The notes beneath the pieces are model-generated. The model ran no database searches. It saw only the letters and a list, made by a program, of their open reading frames with translations, and was not told the origin of the DNA. This document shows positions 1-8,547 of a DNA stretch of 64,000 bases, in pieces. Source of the DNA: CBETVX01 sp965539935 (GTDB lineage: Bacteria > Bacillota > Clostridia > Peptostreptococcales > Caminicellaceae); the NCBI GenBank assembly GCA_965539935.1, contig CBETVX010000007.1, forward strand, positions 1 through 64,000, written 5' to 3'. Each line of letters opens with the position of its first letter. The stretch's first letter is position 1. A program made the position numbers and the translations under genes.

Positions 1-191
1 TTGATTTTATTTCCAGTTATGGTTATTTATATAATACTATATTTATTACATAAATTTAATATTTTTTGATTTTTTTTATTATACTTATTCACTTTTTATG
101 GGATTAAAAATTTTTTATAAAGGAATTATATACAAGCTATAGAATATTAAAATAATATATTTTTTTAGATTATACATAGAGGGGGATATTT

Positions 192-1076
192 ATGTTTAAA
201 GGTATTTTTACTCCAATAGTTACACCCTTTACAGAAGGTGGGGAAATTGATTACGATAAATTACGACATAATTTAAAAAAATGGGGAAATACAGACTTAG
301 AAGGTATAGTTGTATTAGGCTCCAATGGTGAGTTTCCCTATATGACTAAAGAAGAAAAAATAAATCTTGTTAAATTTGTTAAGGAAAATTTTAATAATGA
401 TAAAAAAATTATCGTTGGTACTAGCTGTGAATCCACTGTGGAAACTATAGAGTTAAGTAAGTCAATGGCTAAGTTAAAGGCCGATGCTGTTTTAATACTA
501 CCACCCCATTATTATAAGGGAAATATGAAGGATGATGTACTGTACAGTTATTTTATAGAAGTTGCAGAAAATTGTCCTATACCAATACTGCTATATAATA
601 TGCCTAAAAATACAGGGATTAACCTTTTTTCTTCATTAGTAGCTAAGTTAGCTAAACATCCAAATATAGTTGGAATTAAAGATACTTCTGGAAATATAGT
701 TCAAATAACTGAAATAATACGGGATACAACAGGTGAAAATTTTTCAATTTTTGCTGGAAATGCAGGATATTTATTACCAGCTCTAGCTGTTGGTGCCAAA
801 GGAGCAACATTAGCCCTTGCAAATATTCTTCCAGATGATTGCTGTAAATTATATAATTTATTCAATGAAGGAAATATTGAAAAAGCCAAAGAAATACAAC
901 ATAGATTGTTAGAAATAAACTATACGGTTACAGGTGACTTAGGTATACCTGGACTTAAAGCCGCTATGGACCTTTTAGGATATAAAGGAGGTTTTCCTAG
1001 AAAACCACTTATGCCTTTAAATCCACAAAATTTAAGCAAGTTAAAGAAAATATTAAAAGATTATGGTGCTATATAG
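192..1076 (+). CDS. DHDPS/NAL-family aldolase, HOGA-like
   Basis: A 294-residue class I aldolase of the dihydrodipicolinate synthase / N-acetylneuraminate lyase superfamily. The Schiff-base lysine is K163 in GIKDTSG and the catalytic tyrosine is Y135 in YNMPKN. The substrate loop at residues 43-50 reads GSNGEFPY, where bacterial DapA usually has G(T)TGE. The GSNGEFP form is what I recall from 4-hydroxy-2-oxoglutarate aldolase (HOGA1), so a 2-keto-acid aldolase role is as likely as lysine synthesis. The length is normal for the family. The ATG follows GAGGGGG at good distance. The gene stands alone, with no lysine or sialic acid genes beside it. The family is certain; the substrate is not. Confidence 0.8.
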   Translation: MFKGIFTPIVTPFTEGGEIDYDKLRHNLKKWGNTDLEGIVVLGSNGEFPYMTKEEKINLVKFVKENFNNDKKIIVGTSCESTVETIELSKSMAKLKADAVLILPPHYYKGNMKDDVLYSYFIEVAENCPIPILLYNMPKNTGINLFSSLVAKLAKHPNIVGIKDTSGNIVQITEIIRDTTGENFSIFAGNAGYLLPALAVGAKGATLALANILPDDCCKLYNLFNEGNIEKAKEIQHRLLEINYTVTGDLGIPGLKAAMDLLGYKGGFPRKPLMPLNPQNLSKLKKILKDYGAI

Positions 1077-1104
1077 GCTATCGAAAAGTTTGAACCCCTA
1101 GACA

Positions 1105-1131
1105 ATAAAAAAGACCTAAATAACCGGTCTA
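1105..1131 (-). terminator. Rho-independent terminator of the DUF123 gene
   Basis: On the minus strand a hairpin with AGACC/GGTCT arms is followed by TTTTTTATTG, directly after the stop of the minus-strand gene at 1137. Beyond it (1081-1104) lies a GTTTGAA..CCTAGACAAT tail that recurs beside the terminators near 27260 and 29200. Confidence 0.7.
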
Positions 1132-1136
1132 GTATA

Positions 1137-1625
1137 TTAACACTCTAATCTATGTATCTCTATATTATTAGAGATTTTTTCTTGCTCTAATATTAATTTT
1201 ATAAATTGTCTGTATGATGGCATTGTTTTAAAGAAAATTAGGTGGGATATACATTGACAATCACTTGATCCAAACCCTGGAAATGGTATTGAGGCTCCGT
1301 GGCATAATTGTAGTGCATCGGCCCATATATGCTCATACCTAGTTTTACCATATGTATACCATACTTCTATGAGTTCCGTTGCTTTCCTTAGATAATCCAT
1401 ATGCCAATGGGGTTTATTAGTTATAGCGGCATGATGTCCAACCCTAGTTTTTATTCCTCCAGGTCCAAAGGCACTGCCTACATATACATAGTAACCATCA
1501 TGAATATTGACTTTACCTAGTTTACCTATGTGAATCTCCTGGTCTTCATTGGATTTTAGTACAATTGCATATGTTCCAGGCTCATTTTTTAAACCCTTAT
1601 CAAAATTATGTGTAGTCAATTGCAT
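1137..1625 (-). CDS. DUF123 GIY-YIG-type nuclease-like protein
   Basis: A 162-residue protein with the DUF123 pattern: TYAIVL near the N-terminus, GYYVYVGSAFGPGG about residues 45-58 and an arginine/histidine-rich R-VGHHA segment, followed by KPHWHMDYL. DUF123 is a GIY-YIG-like fold that in archaea is sometimes fused to endonuclease III. The physiological substrate is not established. I place the start at the ATG at 1625, preceded by GAGGGGAGTG; the GTG one codon earlier lies inside that ribosome site. It is a single gene with its own terminator downstream. Confidence 0.8.
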   Translation of the reverse strand: MQLTTHNFDKGLKNEPGTYAIVLKSNEDQEIHIGKLGKVNIHDGYYVYVGSAFGPGGIKTRVGHHAAITNKPHWHMDYLRKATELIEVWYTYGKTRYEHIWADALQLCHGASIPFPGFGSSDCQCISHLIFFKTMPSYRQFIKLILEQEKISNNIEIHRLEC

Positions 1626-1776
1626 CACTCCCCTCTATAATATATTTACCTCGTTTTTGAACTTTCCAATCTATTTACTTTATTTTTTGAAGAAAATGTT
1701 TTCAGAATTTTTATACTTATCTATATTCTCTAAAATACTCATTTTCCCTCTTTATTTTTAATAGTTTATAAAATTT

Positions 1777-3009
1777 TTAAATCCATTTCTTTAGCTCCAT
1801 AATTGAAAGATATATTGTCCATATTATGCCTAATATTCCAAATATATTTGCTATTAATCGGTTATTATATTTTCTAATTACTTTCTTGTTATTTGAAAAA
1901 ATAAACATAATAATAGCTATTACAGGTACCACTATTATAGTAGCCGACTGAGCTACTATCAGTAAATTTATAGGATTTTCACCAAATAATATAGTTATCA
2001 AAGCTCCTATTATAATAACTAAAGAGGAAAAAAATTTAACATTTATACTTTCCATACCATCTCCAAGTCCAAATCCATCGGCTAAAAGAGTTCCACCCAT
2101 TGTAGCACTTACCATAAAGGATGAAAAAGCCCCTGCCCAAAGACCAAATAAAAACAGCCATTTTGATAAGGAGCCTAGAAGGGGCTGAAGCTGCATAGCC
2201 ATTTCCATAGCACTATTTACTTTTATACCGGCAGGTTTAAGAATTGTAGCTGAAGTAATCATAATTACCATAGTGATCATAGTAACTGTTATAATGCCAA
2301 TTATAGAATCCCTTAATGCCAGCGCCATATCCCTTTCTGTCCATTTTTTCCACCGTACTAGGTAAGACTGGAAACATGCAGAAGCCACGCTGAAAGTTGT
2401 TGCTGAAATAGGTATAATCAGCTGGAAGTTTGGTATAGGTTTAGGAATAAATCCCCTTAATATTTCCTCTACATTAGGTTTAGCCATAAATAAATTTATT
2501 AAAAAGGAGACTACCATAACTGCAATTAGAAATGTCATTATATTCTCTAATAATCGATAGACATTATTGGAAGACCATAAAAGAAATATGGCAATAAAAG
2601 CAAAAATAATTATCCAAAACTTAACTGTCCCTCCAAACATAGATTTAAGGGCTATTCCTACACCTACATTATTGCCAACTTGAAAACCTATAGTCACTAG
2701 GAAACCACTTACTCCAATAAAGATAGCTACTACCTTCCCAAATTTAAAAGCTACTGATGTAAGAAAAGACTCCCTAAGAACTATTCCTATTTTAGCTCCC
2801 ATTATAGTGTATGTTATCATCAAAATAGAAGAAAACATCACCACCCATAGGGTTGAATATCCTAATATAGCCCCTATTTTGCTTGCTACAGTTATACTAC
2901 CAGGTCCTATAACTAAAGCAGCCGTTATAAATCCCGGTCCAACCAATGGTCTTTTTTTCATTCTAGTATATGATTTGTATCTACACTTATTTGAAAACAC
3001 GTTTTTCAC
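1777..3009 (-). CDS. Divergent Nramp (SLC11)-related transporter
   Basis: A 410-residue polytopic membrane protein with about eleven hydrophobic helices and an Nramp-like N-terminus (GPGFITAALVIGPGSITVAS). Canonical Nramp proteins bind Mn2+/Fe2+ through DPGN in TM1 and MPH in TM6. Here the TM1 motif is GPGS (35-38), so the metal-binding Asp is gone, and the TM6 segment about 202-217 reads ISATTFSVAS with no MPH. It therefore belongs to a divergent branch, comparable to the Nramp-related magnesium transporters that lack these residues. Mg2+ or another non-transition-metal substrate is an inference. The start is a GTG after AAGGAAATGTAG; a later ATG (residue 17) is an alternative. It is divergent from telA. 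Confidence 0.75.
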   Translation of the reverse strand: MKNVFSNKCRYKSYTRMKKRPLVGPGFITAALVIGPGSITVASKIGAILGYSTLWVVMFSSILMITYTIMGAKIGIVLRESFLTSVAFKFGKVVAIFIGVSGFLVTIGFQVGNNVGVGIALKSMFGGTVKFWIIIFAFIAIFLLWSSNNVYRLLENIMTFLIAVMVVSFLINLFMAKPNVEEILRGFIPKPIPNFQLIIPISATTFSVASACFQSYLVRWKKWTERDMALALRDSIIGIITVTMITMVIMITSATILKPAGIKVNSAMEMAMQLQPLLGSLSKWLFLFGLWAGAFSSFMVSATMGGTLLADGFGLGDGMESINVKFFSSLVIIIGALITILFGENPINLLIVAQSATIIVVPVIAIIMFIFSNNKKVIRKYNNRLIANIFGILGIIWTIYLSIMELKKWI

Positions 3010-3245
3010 CTACATTTCCTTTATATAAAGATATGCAGGATAAATGTATTTATTAAATTTAAAATAACACTTGAATATGCAAATCAAATATTATCCTCTT
3101 TATTGCTTTAAACTTCTTTATCATTTTCTTAAATTTATCTTAAATTGTATATTTTACCATGGGTTTATTGTATAATATTGAATATGGATTAAAATTTGCT
3201 AATAACCCTATAAATTTCTAAAAAATATAGGTAAGGAGAGTTTAA

Positions 3246-4349
3246 ATGAATAGCTTTACTGATGTCAATTCCAATGAATATCAAGATCACAGCTTTGATC
3301 TAACTAAGGTAGAACATCAAGTTGAACAAAAACTACATAATTCACCGGATGTAACTTCATTGGCAAAAGAAATAAATATAAAGGATACAGAATCCATAAT
3401 GAATTTTGGACAAAATGCTACCCAAGAGATTTCACAATTTGCTGACAAAATACTCCATACCATTGAAACAACTAAAGTTGAAGACTCTGGGGAATTAATA
3501 AATCAGCTTAATAAAATAATGGATAAATTTGAAATCAAGGATTTTGAAGAAAAAAAGAAGACTAATTTTTTCCAAAAAATATGGAAAAAAGCTGAGGATT
3601 CTATTAATAAATTATTAGAAAAATACCATACAATGGGAGCCGAAATAGATAAGATTTACGTTCAGCTTAAGGAATACGAAAAAGAAATAAAAAACTCTAA
3701 TTCTGTCTTAGAAGAAATGTTTAATAAAAATATGAACTATTACGAATCCCTAGAAAAATATATTCAAGCAGGGAATTTAGTTTTAAATGATTTAAAAACT
3801 AATATACTACCAACCCTAGAACTTCAATCTCAACAATCCAATGATCAAATAAATCATCTCAATCTATCTAATGCACTTCAAATTGTAGAAATGTTAGAAC
3901 AAAGAATTTATGACTTAGAGCTTGCAAAAAATGTTTCCCTCCAAACAATGTCTCAAATCAAGTTAATTGAAAGAGGAAACTATAGTCTCATTAGAAAAAT
4001 TAATTCAGCCTTTATAGTCACAATACCTATATTTAAGCAATCCTTAACCCAAGCCATTACTTTAAAAAGGCAAGCTATTCAAGCAAAAAATATAAAGGCC
4101 CTAGATGATAAAACTAATGAATTATTATTAAAAAATGCTCAAGATACAGCTATCCAGTCTAAATTAATTACAGAGCTTTCTTCTGGAGGAACTGTAAAAC
4201 TTGAAACCCTTGAAAAAACATGGGAAGCTATAATGCAAGGTATTATGGAGACAAAACAAATCCAAGATGAGATGAGACAAAAACGTTTAGATGGAACTAA
4301 AAGACTCCATGAAATCCAAAGGGAATTTGAAAATAAAATTATTCGCTAA
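3246..4349 (+). CDS. TelA family (toxic anion resistance) protein
   Basis: A 367-residue, soluble, helix-rich protein of the TelA/KlaA family, near the usual length. The family hallmark EIDKIYVQLKEYE lies about residues 137-150, with long amphipathic helices to the end. TelA was named for plasmid tellurite resistance, but in chromosomes its biochemical role is unknown and it is associated with envelope stress and nisin/toxic anion tolerance. The ATG follows AAGGAGAG. It is the first gene of a plus-strand block with the NfeD-like and flotillin genes (gap 143 bp). A second, shorter TelA-like gene lies on the opposite strand beyond the flotillin. Possible -10 TATAAT at 3171-3176; no convincing -35. 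Confidence 0.85.
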   Translation: MNSFTDVNSNEYQDHSFDLTKVEHQVEQKLHNSPDVTSLAKEINIKDTESIMNFGQNATQEISQFADKILHTIETTKVEDSGELINQLNKIMDKFEIKDFEEKKKTNFFQKIWKKAEDSINKLLEKYHTMGAEIDKIYVQLKEYEKEIKNSNSVLEEMFNKNMNYYESLEKYIQAGNLVLNDLKTNILPTLELQSQQSNDQINHLNLSNALQIVEMLEQRIYDLELAKNVSLQTMSQIKLIERGNYSLIRKINSAFIVTIPIFKQSLTQAITLKRQAIQAKNIKALDDKTNELLLKNAQDTAIQSKLITELSSGGTVKLETLEKTWEAIMQGIMETKQIQDEMRQKRLDGTKRLHEIQREFENKIIR

Positions 4350-4492
4350 AATAGATAAAAACCTTACATATTTTATTAGCTAATATATTGTTCCTTTTTT
4401 CATGTGGAAGAAAATAACTAATGTTATATTTTAAATTTTTATATAAATATATTTCTTATAGTCATTATGAAGGGAGTTGATATTTTTTAATT

Positions 4493-5053
4493 ATGCTTTT
4501 AGTATATAAGATTTCATTTATCACAGGGGTTTTATATGCAGTAGTATCTTTAATTCTAGGAAATTTATTTGATTCTTTAGATTTTGATGTTGATATGGAT
4601 TTTGATGTTCCATCCCTAACCATACTCCCCATAAAACCAGTAACTATAGTTACATTTATCACTGTTTTTGGTGGAGTTGGTATTATAACTTCTATCAAAG
4701 GATTTTCAACTATCATTGGCTTTATTATATCCTTTTGTTCTGCCTATATGATATCCTTGGCAGTATATAGATTTATAATACAGCCCCTATTTAAAGCTCA
4801 AAACACAAGCTCTGCTTCACAAAAAGATATGGTGGGCCTAACTGCAAAGGTTACATCTAAGATCTTTGAAAATGGCTATGGTCAAATTACATATGTAAAC
4901 AAAGGCAACACTTATACTTCCCCTGCCAAAACTTCTAATGGCAAGGCTATAGAGTCAGGCAGTGAAGTTGTTATTGTTTCTAGCAAGAAAGGGGTTTTCT
5001 ACGTAGAACCTAAGGAAGAATATTTTTTAGACAACTCCTTCAAAGGTAATTAA
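4493..5053 (+). CDS. NfeD-like membrane protein (flotillin partner)
   Basis: A 186-residue protein with about three N-terminal hydrophobic segments (roughly 5-25, 42-66 and 70-95) and a soluble C-terminal beta-rich part about 110-172 (DMVGLTAKVTSK...GYGQITY...SGSEVVIVSSKKGVFYVEP), typical of the OB-fold of NfeD1b proteins such as B. subtilis YuaF. These short NfeD proteins are co-encoded with flotillins and act in membrane microdomain organisation. It ends 26 bp before the flotillin gene, so they are almost surely cotranscribed. The start is the first ATG after an in-frame TGA. The GGGAG ribosome site is unusually distant (about 17 nt), so translation may be inefficient. Confidence 0.75.
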   Translation: MLLVYKISFITGVLYAVVSLILGNLFDSLDFDVDMDFDVPSLTILPIKPVTIVTFITVFGGVGIITSIKGFSTIIGFIISFCSAYMISLAVYRFIIQPLFKAQNTSSASQKDMVGLTAKVTSKIFENGYGQITYVNKGNTYTSPAKTSNGKAIESGSEVVIVSSKKGVFYVEPKEEYFLDNSFKGN

Positions 5054-5079
5054 AAAAACTATGGAAAGGAAATGATAAT

Positions 5080-6594
5080 ATGTTTTTAACAGATTTTATT
5101 ATACCTGCTATTATTATAGGAGTAATACTTGTCCTAATAGTAGGTATTTTGAGTATGTGGAAAAAAGTTCCTCAAGACAAGGCATTAGTAGTTACTGGTC
5201 TTAAGAAAAGAGTTATAACCGGTGGTGGTGGATTTGTTATCCCATTACTAGAAAGAACAGATATTATATCCCTTGAGAATATGAAGATTGAAGTAGGTAC
5301 AAAGGGTGCTTTAACAGAGCAAGGTGTATCAGTTATTGTTGATGGAGTTACAGTTTTAAAGGTGAAATCCGATGAAGAATCTATTTACTCAAGCGTTGAG
5401 CAGTTTAATACCGGTAAAGAGTATGAAACTATTGTACGAATTAAAGAAACAGCAAAGGATGTTTTAGAGGGTAAATTAAGGGAAATCATCTCTAAAATGA
5501 CCGTTGAAGAAATATATAAAGATAGGGAAAAATTTGCTTCCCAAGTACAAGAAGTTGCTGCAGCAGAACTGGCTCAAATGGGCCTTGAAATCAAGTCCTT
5601 TACCATCAGGGATATAGATGATGAAAATGACTATATCATTTCTCTAGGTAAGAAAAGAATTGCAGAAGTAAAAAGGGATGCTCGTATTGCAGAAGCAAAT
5701 GCCAAATCACAGACTGATATTAAAACTGCTGAAGCCCAAAGGAATTCTACTATCCAAACGGCCCAGGCTAATAAGGAAGGAGAAAGGGCTAGGATTGAGG
5801 CAGAAACTGAAATAGCTGAGTATGAGAAAAATAAAGAATTAAAGGTTCAATCCTATAGAAAAGAACAAGAAACTGAAAAGGCTAAGGCTGACCTTGCCTA
5901 CGAAATTGAAAGAAATAAGGTTCAAAAAGAAGTAGTAGAAACTCAAATGGAAGTTAAACTTTTAGAAAAAAATAAGGAAATTGACCTTGCTGAAAGAGAT
6001 GCCATTAAAAGAGAAAAAGAATTAGAAGCCAGCGTTAAAAAGGATGCCGATGCACAGAAATATAAGGCTGAAAGAGAAGCTGAAGCTAAAAAATTCAAAG
6101 AAATCCAAGATGCTGAAGCTAGAGCTAAGGCTATAGAACTTGAAGGAAAGGCTAGAGCTGAAGCTAAGAGACAAGAGGGTCTTGCTGAAGTTGAAATAAT
6201 CAAAGAAAAGGGTAAAGCAGAAGCAGAAGCTATGAGGGAAAAGGCTGAGGCATTTAAACTTTATAACGAAGCAGCCGTTATACAAATGCTTGTTGAAAAA
6301 TTACCTGATATCGCTAAAAATATTTCTGAACCCCTTACTAAAACTGAAAAAATTATTATCGTTGATAACGGTGGAGAAGGAAAAAATGGTGGTGCCGCAA
6401 AGGTTTCAAGCTATGTAACCAATATGATGGCCCAACTTCCAGAAACTGTAGAGGCTATCACTGGAATTAATATGATGGATCTTATTAAGAAAAATTCTCC
6501 AGAAAGTCCATCCATAGTTATTGATAATAGCAAAATAGATACAGAAAATTTAATTGAAAAAGAAGAAAAAGTAACAGAATATGAAGAAGTATAG
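5080..6594 (+). CDS. floT: Flotillin-like membrane scaffold protein
   Basis: A 504-residue flotillin/SPFH protein. It has one N-terminal hydrophobic segment (about 5-27), an SPFH/band-7 domain (about 30-200, starting VPQDKALVVTGLKK), a long charged Ala/Glu/Lys-rich coiled coil (about 200-400) with repeated EA dipeptides, and a C-terminal segment ending ITGINMMDLI plus an acidic tail. Bacterial flotillins oligomerise at the inner membrane face and organise lipid microdomains and membrane fluidity. The ATG follows AAAGGAAATGATAAT. It is the last gene of the block and is followed by a strong hairpin terminator. The family is certain; the gene name follows the B. subtilis yuaF-floT arrangement. 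Confidence 0.88.
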   Translation: MFLTDFIIPAIIIGVILVLIVGILSMWKKVPQDKALVVTGLKKRVITGGGGFVIPLLERTDIISLENMKIEVGTKGALTEQGVSVIVDGVTVLKVKSDEESIYSSVEQFNTGKEYETIVRIKETAKDVLEGKLREIISKMTVEEIYKDREKFASQVQEVAAAELAQMGLEIKSFTIRDIDDENDYIISLGKKRIAEVKRDARIAEANAKSQTDIKTAEAQRNSTIQTAQANKEGERARIEAETEIAEYEKNKELKVQSYRKEQETEKAKADLAYEIERNKVQKEVVETQMEVKLLEKNKEIDLAERDAIKREKELEASVKKDADAQKYKAEREAEAKKFKEIQDAEARAKAIELEGKARAEAKRQEGLAEVEIIKEKGKAEAEAMREKAEAFKLYNEAAVIQMLVEKLPDIAKNISEPLTKTEKIIIVDNGGEGKNGGAAKVSSYVTNMMAQLPETVEAITGINMMDLIKKNSPESPSIVIDNSKIDTENLIEKEEKVTEYEEV

Positions 6595-6611
6595 TTTATA
6601 ATTCACACTCT

Positions 6612-6638
6612 AAAAGCTCCTAGAATTTTAGGAGCTTT
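6612..6638. terminator. Bidirectional rho-independent terminator
   Basis: AAAGCTCCTA and TAGGAGCTTT arms with a 6-nt loop sit between the convergent flotillin (+) and TelA-like (-) genes. The A and T runs on the arms let it serve both strands. Confidence 0.8.
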
Positions 6639-6640
6639 CT

Positions 6641-7459
6641 CTATTCATTACTATTCTTCATTATGCTTTTGATTTTATTTTCTATATTATTTGTATCCTG
6701 AATCCCCTGGAAAAGATTTCTCTTTAGAGATTCTAATTGTTTTATTTCTATAAGATTATCCTGTGATATTTTTATTGCAACCAGTATTTCTTTTAAATAT
6801 TCTTTTAAAGGGATCATATTATTAAGAAGATTGGTATTTACCCTTTCAATTAACTCATTATTCATATTTTCAGTAGACTTTATCTGATAAATTACTTGAT
6901 AAACTACATTTTTTATAGCTTTTAAATGGTGAATTCTTTCTTCTAAAGTTTCAAAGGCTATTTTATCATTATCTTTATTTATATAACTCTCTTCCTTTCC
7001 CCACTTATGTGCCACTGACTCCCCTGCTCTAATATAAGTTTCTAACTCCTTTAATTCTACCTCAAAAATATTATATATATCCTTTAATTTATTATTTAGG
7101 GTTTTTAATTCCAAATTATACTGTCTTAGTCTAACATAGATTTTGTCAATCTCAGTTTCTATTTGAGAATATTTTTTTAATAATTCCTTCTGTTCATTTA
7201 CACCTGTATTTATTAGTCTATAAAAAAGATTATTCTTTTTCTTTAAGAAATCATTTATATCAACTTCATTGATCAACCTATTTAAATCATCAATTATATT
7301 TTTCAAATCATCCTTAGATAGGTTGCTTATACACTGGAAAAACATATCTATGTTATAGGAAATTCTTTGACCAAATGATATGCCATATTTCATTATAAAA
7401 TCCATATCCTTTGAGTTCAATTGATTTACTAATTTTTCTACACAGATGCTCTTATTCAT
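6641..7459 (-). CDS. Second, shorter TelA-like protein
   Basis: A 272-residue TelA family protein. The hallmark IETEIDKIYVRLRQYN (about 101-116) lines up with EIDKIYVQLKEYE of the TelA at 3246, and further stretches (ETYIRAGE against EKYIQAG) also match. It is about 95 residues shorter than that paralogue, mostly at the N-terminus and C-terminus. It is convergent with the flotillin gene, so it is not in the same transcript, but the physical pairing of two TelA paralogues around NfeD-flotillin is striking. The short family member may lack part of the core, or may be a heteromeric partner (inference). Confidence 0.75.
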   Translation of the reverse strand: MNKSICVEKLVNQLNSKDMDFIMKYGISFGQRISYNIDMFFQCISNLSKDDLKNIIDDLNRLINEVDINDFLKKKNNLFYRLINTGVNEQKELLKKYSQIETEIDKIYVRLRQYNLELKTLNNKLKDIYNIFEVELKELETYIRAGESVAHKWGKEESYINKDNDKIAFETLEERIHHLKAIKNVVYQVIYQIKSTENMNNELIERVNTNLLNNMIPLKEYLKEILVAIKISQDNLIEIKQLESLKRNLFQGIQDTNNIENKIKSIMKNSNE

Positions 7460-7509
7460 TATTTTAACCTACTCCTAATTTCATCTTAGTGTCCAATATA
7501 TCATATTTC

Positions 7510-7740
7510 CTACCACAAAAACTTAATACTATAGCTACGTAGTAAGTAATTTAAAGCTATAACGATAAACAATATAGCAAATAATATTTCTTTTCCATAT
7601 GTGTAAGCATTATGTTTAAGTTCTAATGCATAGAGTAGATGGTATAATGCTACTAAGGCTAACATTATAGCACCATATCTATACAGTATAAAACTATCAA
7701 TAGAAGCCCCACCCATAACTAAAAATAATATTTTGCTCAT
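7510..7740 (-). CDS. Small two-helix membrane protein, unknown
   Basis: 76 residues with two to three hydrophobic stretches (about 1-13, 21-37 and 50-66), a short polar loop between the last two and a basic C-terminus. I do not recognise a family. The ATG is preceded by AAGAGGAT at workable distance. It ends 50 bp upstream of the start of the short telA-like gene on the same strand, so the two may form an operon. It could be a small integral membrane accessory of the TelA/flotillin block. Confidence 0.5.
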   Translation of the reverse strand: MSKILFLVMGGASIDSFILYRYGAIMLALVALYHLLYALELKHNAYTYGKEILFAILFIVIALNYLLRSYSIKFLW

Positions 7741-7952
7741 ATCCTCTTTATTTCTATTATTACATATTCTTTATTTCTTTCTATTTTCCTTCTATTTTGT
7801 GAATATGGGGAAGATAGTTTGATTTATTGTAAATTATTACATTTGAAATCCTATTTATATCCAATCCATTTACATATATTAGAAATTAGGATATTATAGA
7901 ATTTAGAAAAAATTAATTCGAAGAGATTTATTTATTTGAAAAGAGTGTTAAG

Positions 7953-8429
7953 ATGATAAAAGACTTGGTTAATGTCCTTTTAATCACCATTGTAATTTTA
8001 ATAATAGTGGCATTATTCATCAACTATTCAGTGTATCACGCTAATGTTATTGTTCCTAAAAAAATTTCAAAAAAGTTCAATATGACTGTTGACGAATTTT
8101 GGAACTCTGGAAAGGATAAGTTTTATAAAGGAATTGAAAATGGTAGTAATAGAATAAAATATATCATTATCCTCAATGTCGACAAGCAAACCTATATAGT
8201 ATATGAAGATGAAGGAATCTCAGAAAATGAAGCCCTTTCAATAGCAAAAGATGAAGGTTATAATCCCCATAGAACTCTATTACTTGTATGGCATTCATTC
8301 ACGGGGAAAAATAATAAAGGGTTAAAGGATATAAAAAATCATATGTATTGGTGCATCTATGAAGAAAATGGTTATGAAGCACCTATTTTTATTCATTTTC
8401 TTGATGGACATATAAAAGAAACAGAGTAA
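7953..8429 (+). CDS. Membrane-anchored hypothetical protein
   Basis: 158 residues. An N-terminal hydrophobic helix (about 7-27, rich in I/L/V) anchors a soluble domain predicted to face outward. The remainder alternates strands and helices (KYIIILNVDKQTYIVYEDEG; SENEALSIAKDEG), and the NEALSIAKDEG helix is loosely reminiscent of PepSY-type repeats, but I cannot assign it. The ribosome site (AAGAGTGTTAAG) is weak. No neighbour suggests a role; it is followed by a REP-like palindrome. Function unknown. Confidence 0.6.
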   Translation: MIKDLVNVLLITIVILIIVALFINYSVYHANVIVPKKISKKFNMTVDEFWNSGKDKFYKGIENGSNRIKYIIILNVDKQTYIVYEDEGISENEALSIAKDEGYNPHRTLLLVWHSFTGKNNKGLKDIKNHMYWCIYEENGYEAPIFIHFLDGHIKETE

Positions 8430-8444
8430 GTTGTTATAATTTTA

Positions 8445-8508
8445 AAAGGGACAGATGATGCTCTAATATACCTATTTTGAGGTAAAGAAGAACATCCCCT
8501 GTCCCTTT
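8445..8508. repeat. REP-like imperfect palindrome
   Basis: AAAGGGACAGATGATG at the left is the near-perfect inverted copy of CATCCCCTGTCCCTTT at the right, with about 32 bp between. GGGACAG-type palindromes of this kind are common interspersed elements in clostridial genomes. No transposase is adjacent. It may also slow transcription from the gene ending at 8429. Confidence 0.55.
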
Positions 8509-8510
8509 AA

Positions 8511-8538
8511 ATTGTCAATTGTAAATTGTCAATTGTCA
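8511..8538. repeat. 7-bp period array (ATTGTCA type)
   Basis: Four contiguous units: ATTGTCA, ATTGTAA, ATTGTCA, ATTGTCA. It lies between the REP-like palindrome and the stop of guaA. It is one of at least eight period-7 arrays in intergenic DNA of this window. Confidence 0.75.
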
Positions 8539-8547
8539 CTTATTATC

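Noticed and set aside
5943..6285. Antisense reading frames inside the flotillin gene
   Set aside because: They mirror the biased Ala/Glu/Lys codons of the coiled coil and have no ribosome sites.
8511..8538. CRISPR array
   Set aside because: Contiguous 7-bp units without spacers; no cas genes in the window.
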